A stretch of DNA of 64,000 nt from Planctomycetota bacterium. Lineage in GTDB: Bacteria > Planctomycetota > UBA8742 > UBA2392. Each line of letters starts with the position of its first letter. Position 1 is the first letter of the stretch. This document shows, piece after piece, positions 52,295-61,127 of this stretch. The stretch lies in NCBI GenBank assembly GCA_020638635.1, contig JACKIE010000001.1:186001-250000 (forward strand). The letters run 5' to 3'. Under the pieces are notes generated by a model. The model made no database searches, was not told the origin of the DNA, and saw only the letters and a program-made list of their open reading frames with translations. The position numbers and the translations under genes were made by a program.

Positions 52295-54003
52295 CCGAGG
52301 CCGCCGCCAACCCGATCCGCCGCTTCCGCGCCGCCGAGCTGGACCTGCTGGGCGTGCTGGAGGTGGTGATCGCGCGCGGCCCCAAGGTGTTGAAAAACGG
52401 CCTGCCCAACCTGGCCTTCTTCCGCGCCGCCAATGCCGCGCTTGCCCGCCCGGACGGCGAGACCGAGGGCGCGGGTTTTACCCAGGTCGAGTTCTGGCTC
52501 AGCCTGGCGCGCGAGCTTGAGCTGGTGGAGGTGATCGACGGCTGCCTGCAGGTCACCGCCGCGGCCGACGAGTTCTACAGCGCCGCGGCCGACGAGCGCC
52601 TGGCCATGCTGCGCCGCGCCTGGCTGGAATCGCGCGACCTGAACGAGTTCGCCCTGTCGCACGAGCTGGAGCTGCCATCGCTCAAGCGCGGCCGCACCGT
52701 GGACGTCACGACTGACATTCCGCTGGCCGAGCGCATGATCGAAGCCCGGCGTGAAGTGGTGCGCATCGTCGAGGCCCTGCTGGATGAGACCACGCTGCCA
52801 GATCTGATCCGCCGCCTGGAGCGCGAATCGCGTGACCTCTTCATCAGCCACCAGGAGGACGGCAGCTGGCGCCAGGTGTACTACCGCGGCATCCGCGAGC
52901 GCGGCGGCCGCGAAGACGTCGAGCGCGACGGCAGCTGGGAGTTGGTGGAAGGCGCTGTTCTGCGCCTGATGTGTGCTCTGCCGCTGGACCGCCTGGGCTG
53001 GATTGAGTACGAGCCGCGCGGTCAGGTCATCACGCCGCTGGCCGAAGGCCCGCCCGCCGAGCCGAGCTTCGAGGCCGTGGTACAGCCCAACTTCGAGGTG
53101 GTGGCGCTGGGCGATCGGCCGGACCCCGCCGCCCTGTGGCGCCTGGCGCGCTTCACCACGCCGCGGCCGGAAGGGCGCGTGCGCACCTACGTACTTGAGC
53201 GCAAGCCGTTCGCGGACGCGCTGGGGCGCGGGCACTCGGCCGCCGAACTGATCGAGTTCCTGGCCGGGCTGTCGCGCGCGCCGCTGCCGCAGAACGTGCG
53301 GTTCTCGCTGGACGACTGGGCGACGCTTTCCGAGCGCATCAAGATCTGGCCCGACGCGTTGTTGATCGAGGCCGAGGGAGTGGAGGACCTGTCCGCGCTG
53401 CTGCCGGCCCGGCTGCTCGAGAGGCTTCAACCTTCGCGGCTGTCCGGCGGCCACTACGCCTGCCCGGCTCCCGCGCCGGATGCCCTGCGCGAAGTGGTGC
53501 CGCCGCGACGCACGCTGCTGGACTACTCGCGCCGCCTGCCGCCGGTGATCGCTCCCGGCGAGGACACCGCGCTGGTCGCGCCGCGGGAAGAGCTGCACCT
53601 GCGCGCTCGCCAGCTGCTGGCGCTGGTCAGCCGCGGACGCAGCACGGACCGCTACGAGCTGGACCCCACGCTGGTCGAGCAGTCGGCCGCGGCCTTGGGG
53701 TCATCCGAGCTGATGCGGCGGATCCGCGAGGGCCTGTCGAAATCACTTTCCGCCACGCTGGGCCTGGCCCTGCGCACCTGGGCCGGCGAATTCACGCGCC
53801 CCTATGCGGGCAACGCGGAGGTGTTCCTAGCCGAGAACCGTGAGCAGGCGGAGCTGCTGGACGAAATGCCCGAGTTCCGGCGCTGGGTGGACCGGCGCCT
53901 GGCGCCCGGCATCTTCCTGCTACGCGCGGGCGGCACGGCGGGCGTGCGCGAGCTGTTGAAGCGGCTCGGCATTCCGATGCGCGATGACGCGAGGGGGCGT
54001 TGA
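52291..54003 (+). CDS. Helicase_C_3-type (XPB/Ssl2 N-terminal-like) protein
   Basis: 570 residues from ATG 52291, overlapping the small gene by four bases. The hallmark AVVQPNFEVVALGDRP (about 266-281) and the following ...VRTYVLERKPFADALGRGHSAAEL block match the domain also seen at the start of the helicase. This pairing resembles the mycobacterial XPB neighbour (Rv0861c/Rv0862c). Probably a partner or accessory subunit. No helicase motifs. Confidence 0.75.
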   Translation: MTEAAANPIRRFRAAELDLLGVLEVVIARGPKVLKNGLPNLAFFRAANAALARPDGETEGAGFTQVEFWLSLARELELVEVIDGCLQVTAAADEFYSAAADERLAMLRRAWLESRDLNEFALSHELELPSLKRGRTVDVTTDIPLAERMIEARREVVRIVEALLDETTLPDLIRRLERESRDLFISHQEDGSWRQVYYRGIRERGGREDVERDGSWELVEGAVLRLMCALPLDRLGWIEYEPRGQVITPLAEGPPAEPSFEAVVQPNFEVVALGDRPDPAALWRLARFTTPRPEGRVRTYVLERKPFADALGRGHSAAELIEFLAGLSRAPLPQNVRFSLDDWATLSERIKIWPDALLIEAEGVEDLSALLPARLLERLQPSRLSGGHYACPAPAPDALREVVPPRRTLLDYSRRLPPVIAPGEDTALVAPREELHLRARQLLALVSRGRSTDRYELDPTLVEQSAAALGSSELMRRIREGLSKSLSATLGLALRTWAGEFTRPYAGNAEVFLAENREQAELLDEMPEFRRWVDRRLAPGIFLLRAGGTAGVRELLKRLGIPMRDDARGR

Positions 54004-55415
54004 TGCGGCTGTTGGCGATGTTGTGCGTGCTGTTGCTGGCGGGCTGCACCATCATGCCCGATGAGCAGGAGCCGCTGCCGGAAGGTGTGACCGACCCCAA
54101 GGAAGAGCTGGTCGCGCACCTGAAGGACAACCCCAACGACCTGGACTCCCACGCCGACCTGCTGCGCCTGCAGATCAAGGACGGCGACGTCGAAGGCGCC
54201 CAGACCACCGTCGGACACGCTTTAAAACACAACGGCGGCGACTACCGCGCCCACCTGCTGGCCGCGCAGTTCCATCGCTGGCAGCAGGACCTGATCAGCG
54301 CCGAGAAGTCGCTGCTGACCGCGCGCGACCTCGCGCCTGGCAAGCTGGAGCCGCGCGTGGCGCTGGGCGGCCTGTACAACCAGACCTACCTCGAAGCAGA
54401 AGAGCTCGAGCAGCGGCGCATCGCGCTGGAATTGGCCGACCCCGCCCTGCGCCCCGAGTTCCTGCTGGACTACGCCTACGCCTGCGCCGACCTGGGCCGC
54501 GACGACAAGGCGCTGGAACTGGCCAATGCCCTGCTGACCGAAAAGGACGCGCCGGCTGGGCGGCGCTCACGCGCATACGTGCTGATGTGCGAGCTGTCGC
54601 TGCGCGCCGAGCGCGAGACCGAGGCTGTGAACCACCTGCTGCAGGCGCTCGAGCTTGAGCCCGACTACGAGGGCCTGGTGCAGTTCGCCGCGCGGCTGGT
54701 CACGGCCGTACGCGACGGCAAGGCGCTGGAGCCGATCTTCGACCGCACGCTGGAGACCCAGGACCGCGTGGAGCTGCGCTGGGCGGCTCTGTTCGGCAAG
54801 TGGATGCTGGGCGTGCAGCGCGCGGCCGCAGCCAAGCAGGACCCCTTGGGTGACGACGTGCTGAACTGGTACCGGCGGCTGGACGCCGTTTCGCCCTCGC
54901 ACCCGGACAGCCTCACGCGCCACTACCAGCTGCTGGCCCTGTTCCCCGAGCGCGAACAGGAGCGCGCAGCGGTGGAGGAGCAGTTCAAGGCGATCGAGTT
55001 CAGCGCGCCAGCGGCGCCGGCCAGCCTGGCGAGCGTGCTCAGCCTGTGGCGCGCCGAAGACGCCCTGCGGCTGAACGCCCCCAACATCACGCTGTTCGAG
55101 CTGACGCAGCTGGAAGTGCGCGAGCCGAAGCTGGACGGCATACGCATCATGCGCACCATGGCGCTGTTCAAGGCCCGCGACGACGAGCAGTGCCTGAACG
55201 CGATCAACGGCTGGCTGGAGGAGAGCGAAGAGGACAACGACTTCCTCCTTTCCATGCGCTGGTGGATCATGCTGCGCGACGGTAAGAGCAAAGAGGTGCT
55301 GCAGGAGATCCGCGGCCGCGAAAAAGAACCCACCAACGCCACGCTGTGGATCGAGTCCGTGGCCACCTTCCACCTGTACCGCAGCGGCGGCGAACTGCCG
55401 CCGGACAACGGTTAA
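54003..55415 (+). CDS. TPR lipoprotein
   Basis: 470 residues; the start overlaps the previous stop (TGATG). Signal with lipobox LLLAGCTIM. The body is helical with TPR-type pairs (DNPNDLDSHADLLRLQIKDG, DYRAHLLAAQFHRWQQD, DKALELANALLTEK, EAVNHLLQALELEPDY). It is probably an envelope scaffold. Its position after DNA-repair genes seems incidental. It ends four bases into the convergent yraN gene. Confidence 0.8.
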   Translation: MRLLAMLCVLLLAGCTIMPDEQEPLPEGVTDPKEELVAHLKDNPNDLDSHADLLRLQIKDGDVEGAQTTVGHALKHNGGDYRAHLLAAQFHRWQQDLISAEKSLLTARDLAPGKLEPRVALGGLYNQTYLEAEELEQRRIALELADPALRPEFLLDYAYACADLGRDDKALELANALLTEKDAPAGRRSRAYVLMCELSLRAERETEAVNHLLQALELEPDYEGLVQFAARLVTAVRDGKALEPIFDRTLETQDRVELRWAALFGKWMLGVQRAAAAKQDPLGDDVLNWYRRLDAVSPSHPDSLTRHYQLLALFPEREQERAAVEEQFKAIEFSAPAAPASLASVLSLWRAEDALRLNAPNITLFELTQLEVREPKLDGIRIMRTMALFKARDDEQCLNAINGWLEESEEDNDFLLSMRWWIMLRDGKSKEVLQEIRGREKEPTNATLWIESVATFHLYRSGGELPPDNG

Positions 55416-55876
55416 CTTCCAACCCGCTTCAACACACTGGCGTCGAAGGCGTTCTCGAAATGCTCGGCCCGGATAGGCTCGTCGCGGTCGTTCAGGTAGA
55501 CGCCCACGATGTCGAAGCGCAGCACGTCGTGGAAGCCTTTGCGCGGCAGCAGGCGCCGGGCGGTCTCGACCACCTGGCGTTGCTTGCGGAAGTCCACGGC
55601 CTCGCGCGGGGTGATCAGGCCGCCTTCCTTGCGCGCGCGCACCTCGACCACCACCAGTCCCTCGTTGCCCTTGATGCGGCCGACAAGGTCGAGCTCGCCG
55701 TCTTCGTCCATCATGCCGCGTTCAACCAGGCGGAAGCGCTTCTCCTTCTTCAGGAAGGCGAGCGCGAACTCCTCGGCTGCGTCCCCCACCGCCCGCGAGC
55801 GTGAACGCCCGCGCTCAGCCGCTTTGCGCGGGCGCAGGTCGCGGAAGACAGCGCCAACGAGCTCGAAGAAGAACAC
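55412..55876 (-). CDS. yraN: YraN/UPF0102-family nuclease-like protein
   Basis: 154 residues. Core signature GDAAEEFALAFLKKE, then DGELDLVGRI and VVVEVRARKEG followed by TPREAVDFRKQRQVV, which is the Holliday-junction-resolvase/restriction-like fold. The usual EVK is EVR here. An extra basic N-terminus of about 30 residues precedes the domain. It follows rplS, as in many bacteria. Confidence 0.85.
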   Translation of the reverse strand: MFFFELVGAVFRDLRPRKAAERGRSRSRAVGDAAEEFALAFLKKEKRFRLVERGMMDEDGELDLVGRIKGNEGLVVVEVRARKEGGLITPREAVDFRKQRQVVETARRLLPRKGFHDVLRFDIVGVYLNDRDEPIRAEHFENAFDASVLKRVGS

Positions 55877-55893
55877 TTTCCCCCCGGACGCAA

Positions 55894-55917
55894 ACAGGGC
55901 CGCATCAGCGGCCCTGT
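55894..55917 (-). terminator. Terminator-like hairpin after rplS
   Basis: A perfect 10-bp stem ACAGGGCCGC / GCGGCCCTGT around a four-base loop, followed on the minus strand by TTTGCG. The T-run is short. It ends the rplS transcript or attenuates yraN. Confidence 0.6.
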
Positions 55918-55945
55918 CAGGTTAGCAATCTGTTGTGGCTTGCTG

Positions 55946-56401
55946 CTAGCTTTCAGCCTTGGCCTCGGCGGCCTCTGCCTTGGCCGGCTCTTCGGCCTTG
56001 GCGGGCTGTTCGTCGGCGGTGCGGCGATCGTCGAGCTTGCCCATGTGCGTGGCGTTGAGCTTCTCGGCGATGCGGGTGGACTTGCCGACGCGGTCGCGCA
56101 GGTAGTACAGCTTGGCGCGGCGCACCTTGCCGGCGCGCTTGACCTCGATCTTGGTTACGTTGGGGCTGTGCAACGGGAAGATGCGCTCCACGCCTTCGCC
56201 CTCAACGATGCGGCGCACGGTGAAGGTCTCGCGCAGGCCGCCGCCCTTGCGGGCGATGCAGATGCCGCTGAAGATCTGGATGCGCTCCTTGTCGCCTTCC
56301 TTGATGCGGACGTGCACGTCAACCGAGTCACCCACGTGGAACACGGGGATGTCGGTCTTGATCACTTCACGGCGCTCGAGCTCGTGTGCAAAGCCTGTCA
56401 T
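55946..56401 (-). CDS. rplS: Ribosomal protein L19
   Basis: 151 residues from ATG 56401, with AAGGA upstream; the frame opens further upstream to 56488. Signatures FHVGDSVDVHVRIKEGDKERIQIFSGI and VERIFPLHSPNVTKIEV. The C-terminal 30 residues are a Lys/Glu/Ala-rich tail (DEQPAKAEEPAKAEAAEA) not found in E. coli L19. It follows trmD as usual. Confidence 0.96.
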   Translation of the reverse strand: MTGFAHELERREVIKTDIPVFHVGDSVDVHVRIKEGDKERIQIFSGICIARKGGGLRETFTVRRIVEGEGVERIFPLHSPNVTKIEVKRAGKVRRAKLYYLRDRVGKSTRIAEKLNATHMGKLDDRRTADEQPAKAEEPAKAEAAEAKAES

Positions 56402-56429
56402 GGTTCCTTCTCCGTCCGGCACAGGCCGG

Positions 56430-57134
56430 TCATTCATCGTCCAGCAAATCCGGACGTCTTTCCTTCGTTCTCTTTCGCGCCTGTTCAAGGCGCCACTTCG
56501 CTATCTCGCCGTGGTGGCCTGACTGCAGCACTTCAGGCACCCGCATCCCCTCGAACTCAACGGGCCGGGTGTAGTGCGGGTACTCGATCAGCTTCCCGCC
56601 TAAACCCTTGCCGAAGCTTTCTTCGTCGGCGCTGGCCTCATCGCCCAGCACCCCCGGCAGCAGCCTCACAACCGCGTCGGTGATCACCAGCGCCGCCAGC
56701 TCACCGCCGGAGAGCACGTAATCGCCGATGCTGATTTCGTCCCACTGCCAGCCCAGCCTGATCCGCTCATCGAACCCTTCGTAGCGGCCGCAAAGCATCA
56801 GGATGCGGGGTTTGGCCGCAAGCTCCTCGGCGACGCGCTGAGTGAAGGGCCGCCCCTGGGGCGTCAGCAGCACCATGTGGGGCTGCTGCTCGGCCTGCGG
56901 CAGCACGTGGCGGATGCATTTGAAGACCGGCTCGGGCTTCAGCACCATCCCCGCGCCTCCGCCGTAGGGGCGGTCGTCCACGGCCTGGTGGACTCCTTCC
57001 GCGAAATCGCGGAAGTTGTGGAGGTTGTATTCCACGGCGCCCTGCTCGGCCGCGATGCGCGGGATGCTTTGCTCAAGCACCGCCTGCACCATGGCGGGAA
57101 ACAGGGTCAGGATGTCAAAGCGCAGCTTGGTCAT
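56430..57134 (-). CDS. trmD: tRNA (guanine37-N1)-methyltransferase
   Basis: 234 residues from ATG 57134. SPOUT knot signatures: DDRPYGGGAGMVLKPEP, MVLLTPQGRPFTQ, LMLCGRYEGFDERI, and DEISIGDYVLSGGELAAL, where the SAM-binding knot lies. It methylates G37 of tRNAs that read CNN codons, preventing frameshifting. rpsP and rimM, usual upstream neighbours, are missing; rplQ is upstream instead. Confidence 0.96.
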   Translation of the reverse strand: MTKLRFDILTLFPAMVQAVLEQSIPRIAAEQGAVEYNLHNFRDFAEGVHQAVDDRPYGGGAGMVLKPEPVFKCIRHVLPQAEQQPHMVLLTPQGRPFTQRVAEELAAKPRILMLCGRYEGFDERIRLGWQWDEISIGDYVLSGGELAALVITDAVVRLLPGVLGDEASADEESFGKGLGGKLIEYPHYTRPVEFEGMRVPEVLQSGHHGEIAKWRLEQARKRTKERRPDLLDDE

Positions 57135-57143
57135 GCTTCGGAA

Positions 57144-57220
57144 GGGGACAGGCACCTTTTTCGCCCGGTAACCCTTCCGTTTTTCGAGCGACTGCCCCGG
57201 CGAAAAAGGAGCCCGTCCCC
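57144..57220. repeat. Inverted GGGGACAGGCACC repeat upstream of trmD
   Basis: 21-base arms (57144-57164 and 57200-57220) differ at two positions. Each arm includes CTTTTTCGC or its complement, so the flanks could also act as a weak bidirectional terminator. It lies between rplQ and trmD. The motif recalls the repeat near 9200-9276. Confidence 0.65.
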
Positions 57221-57232
57221 GTTCAACACTGA

Positions 57233-57697
57233 CTAAGCCTTTTCAACCTTGGTCCAGGGCGAAGCCGTCAGCTCGAAGATGCACTGGCTGGCGTTGTCGC
57301 CCACGCGGGTGCGCGCCATGCGTATGATGCGCGTGTACCCGCCGTTACGGTCCTTGTTGCGCGGTCCGATGTCGCGGAACAACTTCTGCACGGTGGTACG
57401 CGCCACGACACGAACCTTGCTGACCTTCTCCTTGCCCTCGCCCGAAGTTTCGGTGGTCGTCACCTCGTTCTCGAGCTTGCGGTTGCCCGCGAGCTGAACG
57501 GCGCGACGCACGTTGTTCAGGCTGTCAACTTTGCCCAGGTGAATCACCTTCTCGGCCAGCGGCTGGAATTGCTTGGCCTTCTCGACGGTGGTCACGATGC
57601 GCTCGTGGTCGATCAGAGCCTGGATCATGTTCCGGCCCATGGCCTTGCGATGGGCCGGGCTGACACCGAGTTTTCTTCCGCGATTGCGATGACGCAT
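57233..57697 (-). CDS. rplQ: Ribosomal protein L17
   Basis: 154 residues. RHRNRGRKLGVSPAHRKAM at the start, the ALIDHERIVTTVEKAKQF block, and RMARTRVGDNASQCIFEL near the end. It is longer than the usual 120-130 residues because of an insert near 80-95 (ETSGEGKEKVSKVRVV). It follows rpoA as in most bacteria. Confidence 0.95.
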   Translation of the reverse strand: MRHRNRGRKLGVSPAHRKAMGRNMIQALIDHERIVTTVEKAKQFQPLAEKVIHLGKVDSLNNVRRAVQLAGNRKLENEVTTTETSGEGKEKVSKVRVVARTTVQKLFRDIGPRNKDRNGGYTRIIRMARTRVGDNASQCIFELTASPWTKVEKA

Positions 57698-57718
57698 TGT
57701 TCTGCTCCTGGCCGGTTC

Positions 57719-58771
57719 CTACTCGGAAACCGCGCCGGCCATGCTGCCGTGTTCGACCCCGCCCTCGGAACCCATGCCGAAGTCGGTCAGGTCCATGCCG
57801 AAGTGCAGGCCCATGTCTTCAATCTTCTTCTTGATTTCCTTGAGCGTTGTCTTGCCCAGGTTGCGGATCTCGAGCAGGTCGTCTTCGCTGCGCGAGACAA
57901 GGTCCGCGATGGTGTGGATGCGCTCGGCGCGCATGCAGTTGTTGGCGCGGACGTTCAGGTCCAGCTCGGTGATGGGGCGCAGAAGCAGCTGCTTCAGGCG
58001 CTCCATCTCGTCGCTCTTGCGTCCGGCGTCGCCCACCTTGGCGCCCTCGGCCACGAGCTGGTCCTTGAGCTCGTAGTACTGGACGAACGGGTTCAGGTGC
58101 TTGCGCATGATCTTGGCGCTTTCCACCAGGCAGAACTCCGGGTCCTTGGTGCCGTCGGTCCAGATCTCGAGGATCAGGCGGTCGTAGTTGGTCAGCTTGC
58201 CGACGCGGGTGTACTCGGTCTTGAAGCGCACGCGGGTGACCGGGCTGAAGTTGGCGTCCAGCCAGATCAGGCCCAGCTCGCTGCTGCCCTGACTCAATTC
58301 CTCGGCGGTCTGGTAACCGCGACCGCGCTTGACGGTCACCTCCAGCTCAAAAGGCTGCGCCGCGGTGAGGTGGCAGAGCACCAGTTCCGGGTTCATGACC
58401 TCGGCGTCCGGATCGGGAGCGAAGTCGCCGGCGGTGACTTCTCCCTTCTTGTTGACCTTGAGGTGAAGCACGCGGGGCTGGTCGGTGTTCAGGGCAATCT
58501 GAAGCTTCTTCACGGCCATCACGATGTGCGGCACGTCCTCGAGCACGCCCTTGGGGCTCTCGAACTCGTGGGACACGCCCTTGATCTTCAGTGAGACAGG
58601 AGCGGTGCCCTCGAGGCTCGAAAGCAGAATGCGCCGCAGGCTGTTGCCAATGGTGGTACCGAAACCGCGCTCGAACGGCTCGACCGTGAAACGGCCGAAG
58701 CTGTCGGTCTGGGTTTCCTTGTCGCAGATAAGTCGGTTCGGCAGCTCAAGCCCACGCCAGCGAATTCTCAT
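57719..58771 (-). CDS. rpoA: RNA polymerase alpha subunit
   Basis: 350 residues from ATG 58771, with GAGGAG upstream. N-terminal domain with EPFERGFGTTIGNSLRRILLSS, a flexible linker, and C-terminal domain with ELDLNVRANNCMRAERIHTI and IRNLGKTTLKEIKKKIED, the helix-hairpin-helix that contacts UP elements and activators. A short Gly-rich tail follows. rpsD, commonly located between rpsK and rpoA, is absent. Confidence 0.97.
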   Translation of the reverse strand: MRIRWRGLELPNRLICDKETQTDSFGRFTVEPFERGFGTTIGNSLRRILLSSLEGTAPVSLKIKGVSHEFESPKGVLEDVPHIVMAVKKLQIALNTDQPRVLHLKVNKKGEVTAGDFAPDPDAEVMNPELVLCHLTAAQPFELEVTVKRGRGYQTAEELSQGSSELGLIWLDANFSPVTRVRFKTEYTRVGKLTNYDRLILEIWTDGTKDPEFCLVESAKIMRKHLNPFVQYYELKDQLVAEGAKVGDAGRKSDEMERLKQLLLRPITELDLNVRANNCMRAERIHTIADLVSRSEDDLLEIRNLGKTTLKEIKKKIEDMGLHFGMDLTDFGMGSEGGVEHGSMAGAVSE

Positions 58772-58879
58772 TCGACATCTCCTCGCTTCCCTGGCCCATC
58801 CCGGGGTTCCCGGTGCGCCGCGCACCTTCCGTTACCCGGGCAACGTCAACACGTCGTGCGGCGAAAAATCATCCAGCGC

Positions 58880-59302
58880 CTATACGCGGCGCTTCTTCTT
58901 GGGACGGCAGCCGTTGTGCGGCAGCGGCGTGACGTCTTCGATCGACTTGACGTCAATGCCGCGCTGCTGGATGGCGCGCACCGCGCTCTCGCGACCGGCG
59001 CCGGGCCCCTGCACGCGCACTTCAACCTCTCGCACGCCCATCTTCTTGACCTTCTCGGCCACGTTTTCGCCGGCGCGCTGCGCGGCGAACGGCGTGCCCT
59101 TGCGCGAGCCCTTGAAACCCATGCTGCCGGCGCTGTCCCAGGCGAGGGTGTCGCCGTTCAGGTCGGTCATGGTTACGATGGTGTTGTTGAAGGTGCTCTT
59201 GACGTGAAGGATCGCACGCGGAACGTTGCGTTTGACCTTCTTGACCTTGACCTTCTTTTCCTTCGCGCCCTTGCCCGGCGCTGCTGCAGCCTGCTTGGCC
59301 AT
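58880..59302 (-). CDS. rpsK: Ribosomal protein S11
   Basis: 140 residues. A basic N-terminus, then AILHVKSTFNNTIVTMTDL, the SAGSMGFKGSRKGTPFAAQ block and RGIDVKSIEDVTPLPHNGCRP. Matches the family throughout. Confidence 0.97.
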   Translation of the reverse strand: MAKQAAAAPGKGAKEKKVKVKKVKRNVPRAILHVKSTFNNTIVTMTDLNGDTLAWDSAGSMGFKGSRKGTPFAAQRAGENVAEKVKKMGVREVEVRVQGPGAGRESAVRAIQQRGIDVKSIEDVTPLPHNGCRPKKKRRV

Positions 59303-59405
59303 CTCTCAATCCTCCGCGGGCTCAACCCCGCCTTCGGCAGGTACCCCGCAATGTTCACGCCGCCCGGTCGAAACGTGCGCCGGGACGGCGCCAGAAAACG
59401 AACCG

Positions 59406-59783
59406 TTACTTGGCGACCTTCTTCTTGCCCGCGATGGTCTTGCGCGGCCCCTTGCGGGTGCGCGCGTTCGTGCGAGTGCGCTGCCCGCGAACCGGCAGGC
59501 CGGCGCGGTGGCGAAGGCCGCGGAAACACTTGATGTCACGGAGGCGGTTGACGTTCTGCGTGCGCTGGCGGCGCAGGTTACCCTCGACCACGTAGTTCTT
59601 TTCGACGTACGCGGCGATGCGGGCCAGTTCTTCGTCGGTCAGCGTGTGGGCCTTGCGGGCCACATCGAGGCTGAGACCTTCGCAGATCTGGCGGGCGACG
59701 GAGCGCCCGATCCCGAAGATGTAGGTGAATGCGTAGGGCAACTGCTTGTTGCCTGGAATGTCGACACCCAGAAGACGCGGCAT
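59406..59783 (-). CDS. rpsM: Ribosomal protein S13
   Basis: 125 residues. GVDIPGNKQLPYAFTYIFGI at the start, CFRGLRHRAGLPVRGQRTR and TNARTRKGPRKTIAGKKK at the end, as in other bacteria. Confidence 0.97.
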   Translation of the reverse strand: MPRLLGVDIPGNKQLPYAFTYIFGIGRSVARQICEGLSLDVARKAHTLTDEELARIAAYVEKNYVVEGNLRRQRTQNVNRLRDIKCFRGLRHRAGLPVRGQRTRTNARTRKGPRKTIAGKKKVAK

Positions 59784-59839
59784 GTTCTCAATACTCCTGT
59801 TGGGCTCAACGCCGTTCGGCTACCCCAACCTGGCCAAAG

Positions 59840-59956
59840 CTAGCCCTGACGCTGCTTGTGGCGCGGATTCTTGCTGCAGATCACGCGCACGACGCCCTTG
59901 CGCCGTATGATCTTGCAACCATCACAGATGCGTTTGACGGAGGCCTTGACCTTCAT
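59840..59956 (-). CDS. rpmJ: Ribosomal protein L36
   Basis: A 38-residue gene. It starts ATG 59956 and reads MKVKASVKRICDGCKIIRRK, continuing to the stop at 59840-59842. The zinc ligands are CxxC (CDGC) followed by a Cys and a His in ...ICSKNPRHKQRQG, so this is the zinc-binding C+ form. It lies between infA and rpsM, as in many genomes. Confidence 0.95.
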   Translation of the reverse strand: MKVKASVKRICDGCKIIRRKGVVRVICSKNPRHKQRQG

Positions 59957-59982
59957 CGTTCAGTTCCTTCTGACAGCACGAC

Positions 59983-60198
59983 CTAGTTGCGGTAGACGAT
60001 GCGTCCCTTCTCAAGGTCGTACGGGCTCAGTTCCACGATCACCTTGTCCCGAGGGAGGATTCGAATGTAATGCTTGCGCATCTTGCCGGAGATAGTGCAC
60101 AGCACCTTCTCACCGTTTTCGAGTTCGACCCGGAACATGGCATTGGGCAATGACTCCACTACCGTCCCATCGACTCGAATGGCATCATCCTTCGACAT
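59983..60198 (-). CDS. infA: Translation initiation factor IF-1
   Basis: 71 residues from ATG 60198, preceded by GGAGGG; the frame opens further upstream. S1/OB-fold signatures DGTVVESLPNAMFRVELENG and KMRKHYIRILPRDKVIVEL and ending GRIVYRN. It binds the A site during initiation. Confidence 0.96.
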   Translation of the reverse strand: MSKDDAIRVDGTVVESLPNAMFRVELENGEKVLCTISGKMRKHYIRILPRDKVIVELSPYDLEKGRIVYRN

Positions 60199-60303
60199 AA
60201 CCCTCCGAACGCTACCTCCCTCTTGGTGGAAGTCCTTCATCCACCGGGGTTTACGTTCCAACCACAAACCAGTGAACGCACCCCCCCAATTTCAGGGCGC
60301 GGC

Positions 60304-60332
60304 ACGGTAGCATGGCGACCAAACCTGCGCAA
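60304..60332 (-). promoter_or_regulatory. Candidate sigma-70 promoter for infA
   Basis: On the minus strand TTGCGC (60327-60332) and TACCGT (60304-60309) are 17 bases apart. It lies in the 178-base gap between adk and infA, which would allow independent transcription of the infA-rpmJ-rpsM part. Confidence 0.35.
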
Positions 60333-60376
60333 GCTCTCGGCCGAAAATTCCGGTCTTTTTGCTTGACGCATCCGGT

Positions 60377-61039
60377 CTAATCCTTCAATCCTTCCGCGAA
60401 CGCCTTCACTTCGGCGTAAATCTCGTCTACCCCTCCCCCGGCATCGAATTCCCTCAGCAACCCCTTGCCTCGGTAGTGCGGCACCAGGGGGCCGGTCTTG
60501 GCGTCGTACTCCTTCAACCGCTCGGACACCTTCTCCGCGGCATCATCTACTCGCTGGTAGGTTTCGCTGCCGCAGGCGTCACACACCCCCGCCGCCTTGG
60601 TAGGCGCGTACTTCACATGGCTCATGGCGCCGCACGCACGACAGGTGCGACGGCCGCTGATGCGCTCCACGATGGTTTCACGCGAAGCATCGAAATACAG
60701 GGCGGCGCTGACCTTCTCGCCTTTGGCGCTGAGCGCTTTCTCCAGGGCCAGGTCCTGGTTCACCGTGCGCGGGAAACCGTCCAGGATGAAGCCGGCGGCG
60801 CAGTCCTGGTTGGCGATGCGGTCCATGACCAGGTCCACCACCAGCTCGTCCGGGACCAGCTTACCCTCGTTCATGTAGCCCTTGGCCTTCTGGCCCAGCG
60901 GCGTGTCGCGCTTCAGGTGGTCGCGGAACAGGTCGCCGGTGCTGATGTGCGGAAGTGTCAGGTCCTTGGCCAGGCGTGCGGCCTGGGTGCCTTTGCCAAC
61001 TCCTGGAGGACCTAGAAAGACGAGAATCAGTTTACTCAT
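60377..61039 (-). CDS. adk: Adenylate kinase
   Basis: 220 residues from ATG 61039. P-loop GPPGVGKGT (10-18), ISTGDLFRDHL, GFILDGFPRT and the LID with zinc-binding C133, C136, C153 and C156 (CRACG ... CDACG), which is the long zinc form. It balances AMP, ADP and ATP. Usual position after secY. Confidence 0.96.
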   Translation of the reverse strand: MSKLILVFLGPPGVGKGTQAARLAKDLTLPHISTGDLFRDHLKRDTPLGQKAKGYMNEGKLVPDELVVDLVMDRIANQDCAAGFILDGFPRTVNQDLALEKALSAKGEKVSAALYFDASRETIVERISGRRTCRACGAMSHVKYAPTKAAGVCDACGSETYQRVDDAAEKVSERLKEYDAKTGPLVPHYRGKGLLREFDAGGGVDEIYAEVKAFAEGLKD

Positions 61040-61127
61040 GGTCGTCAAGGGCACAGAAACCCGGGAAACGAAAGAGGCCGGATCCGGTCATTTCTCTGAC
61101 CCCCGATCTCCGGCCTCAAAAACGTGT

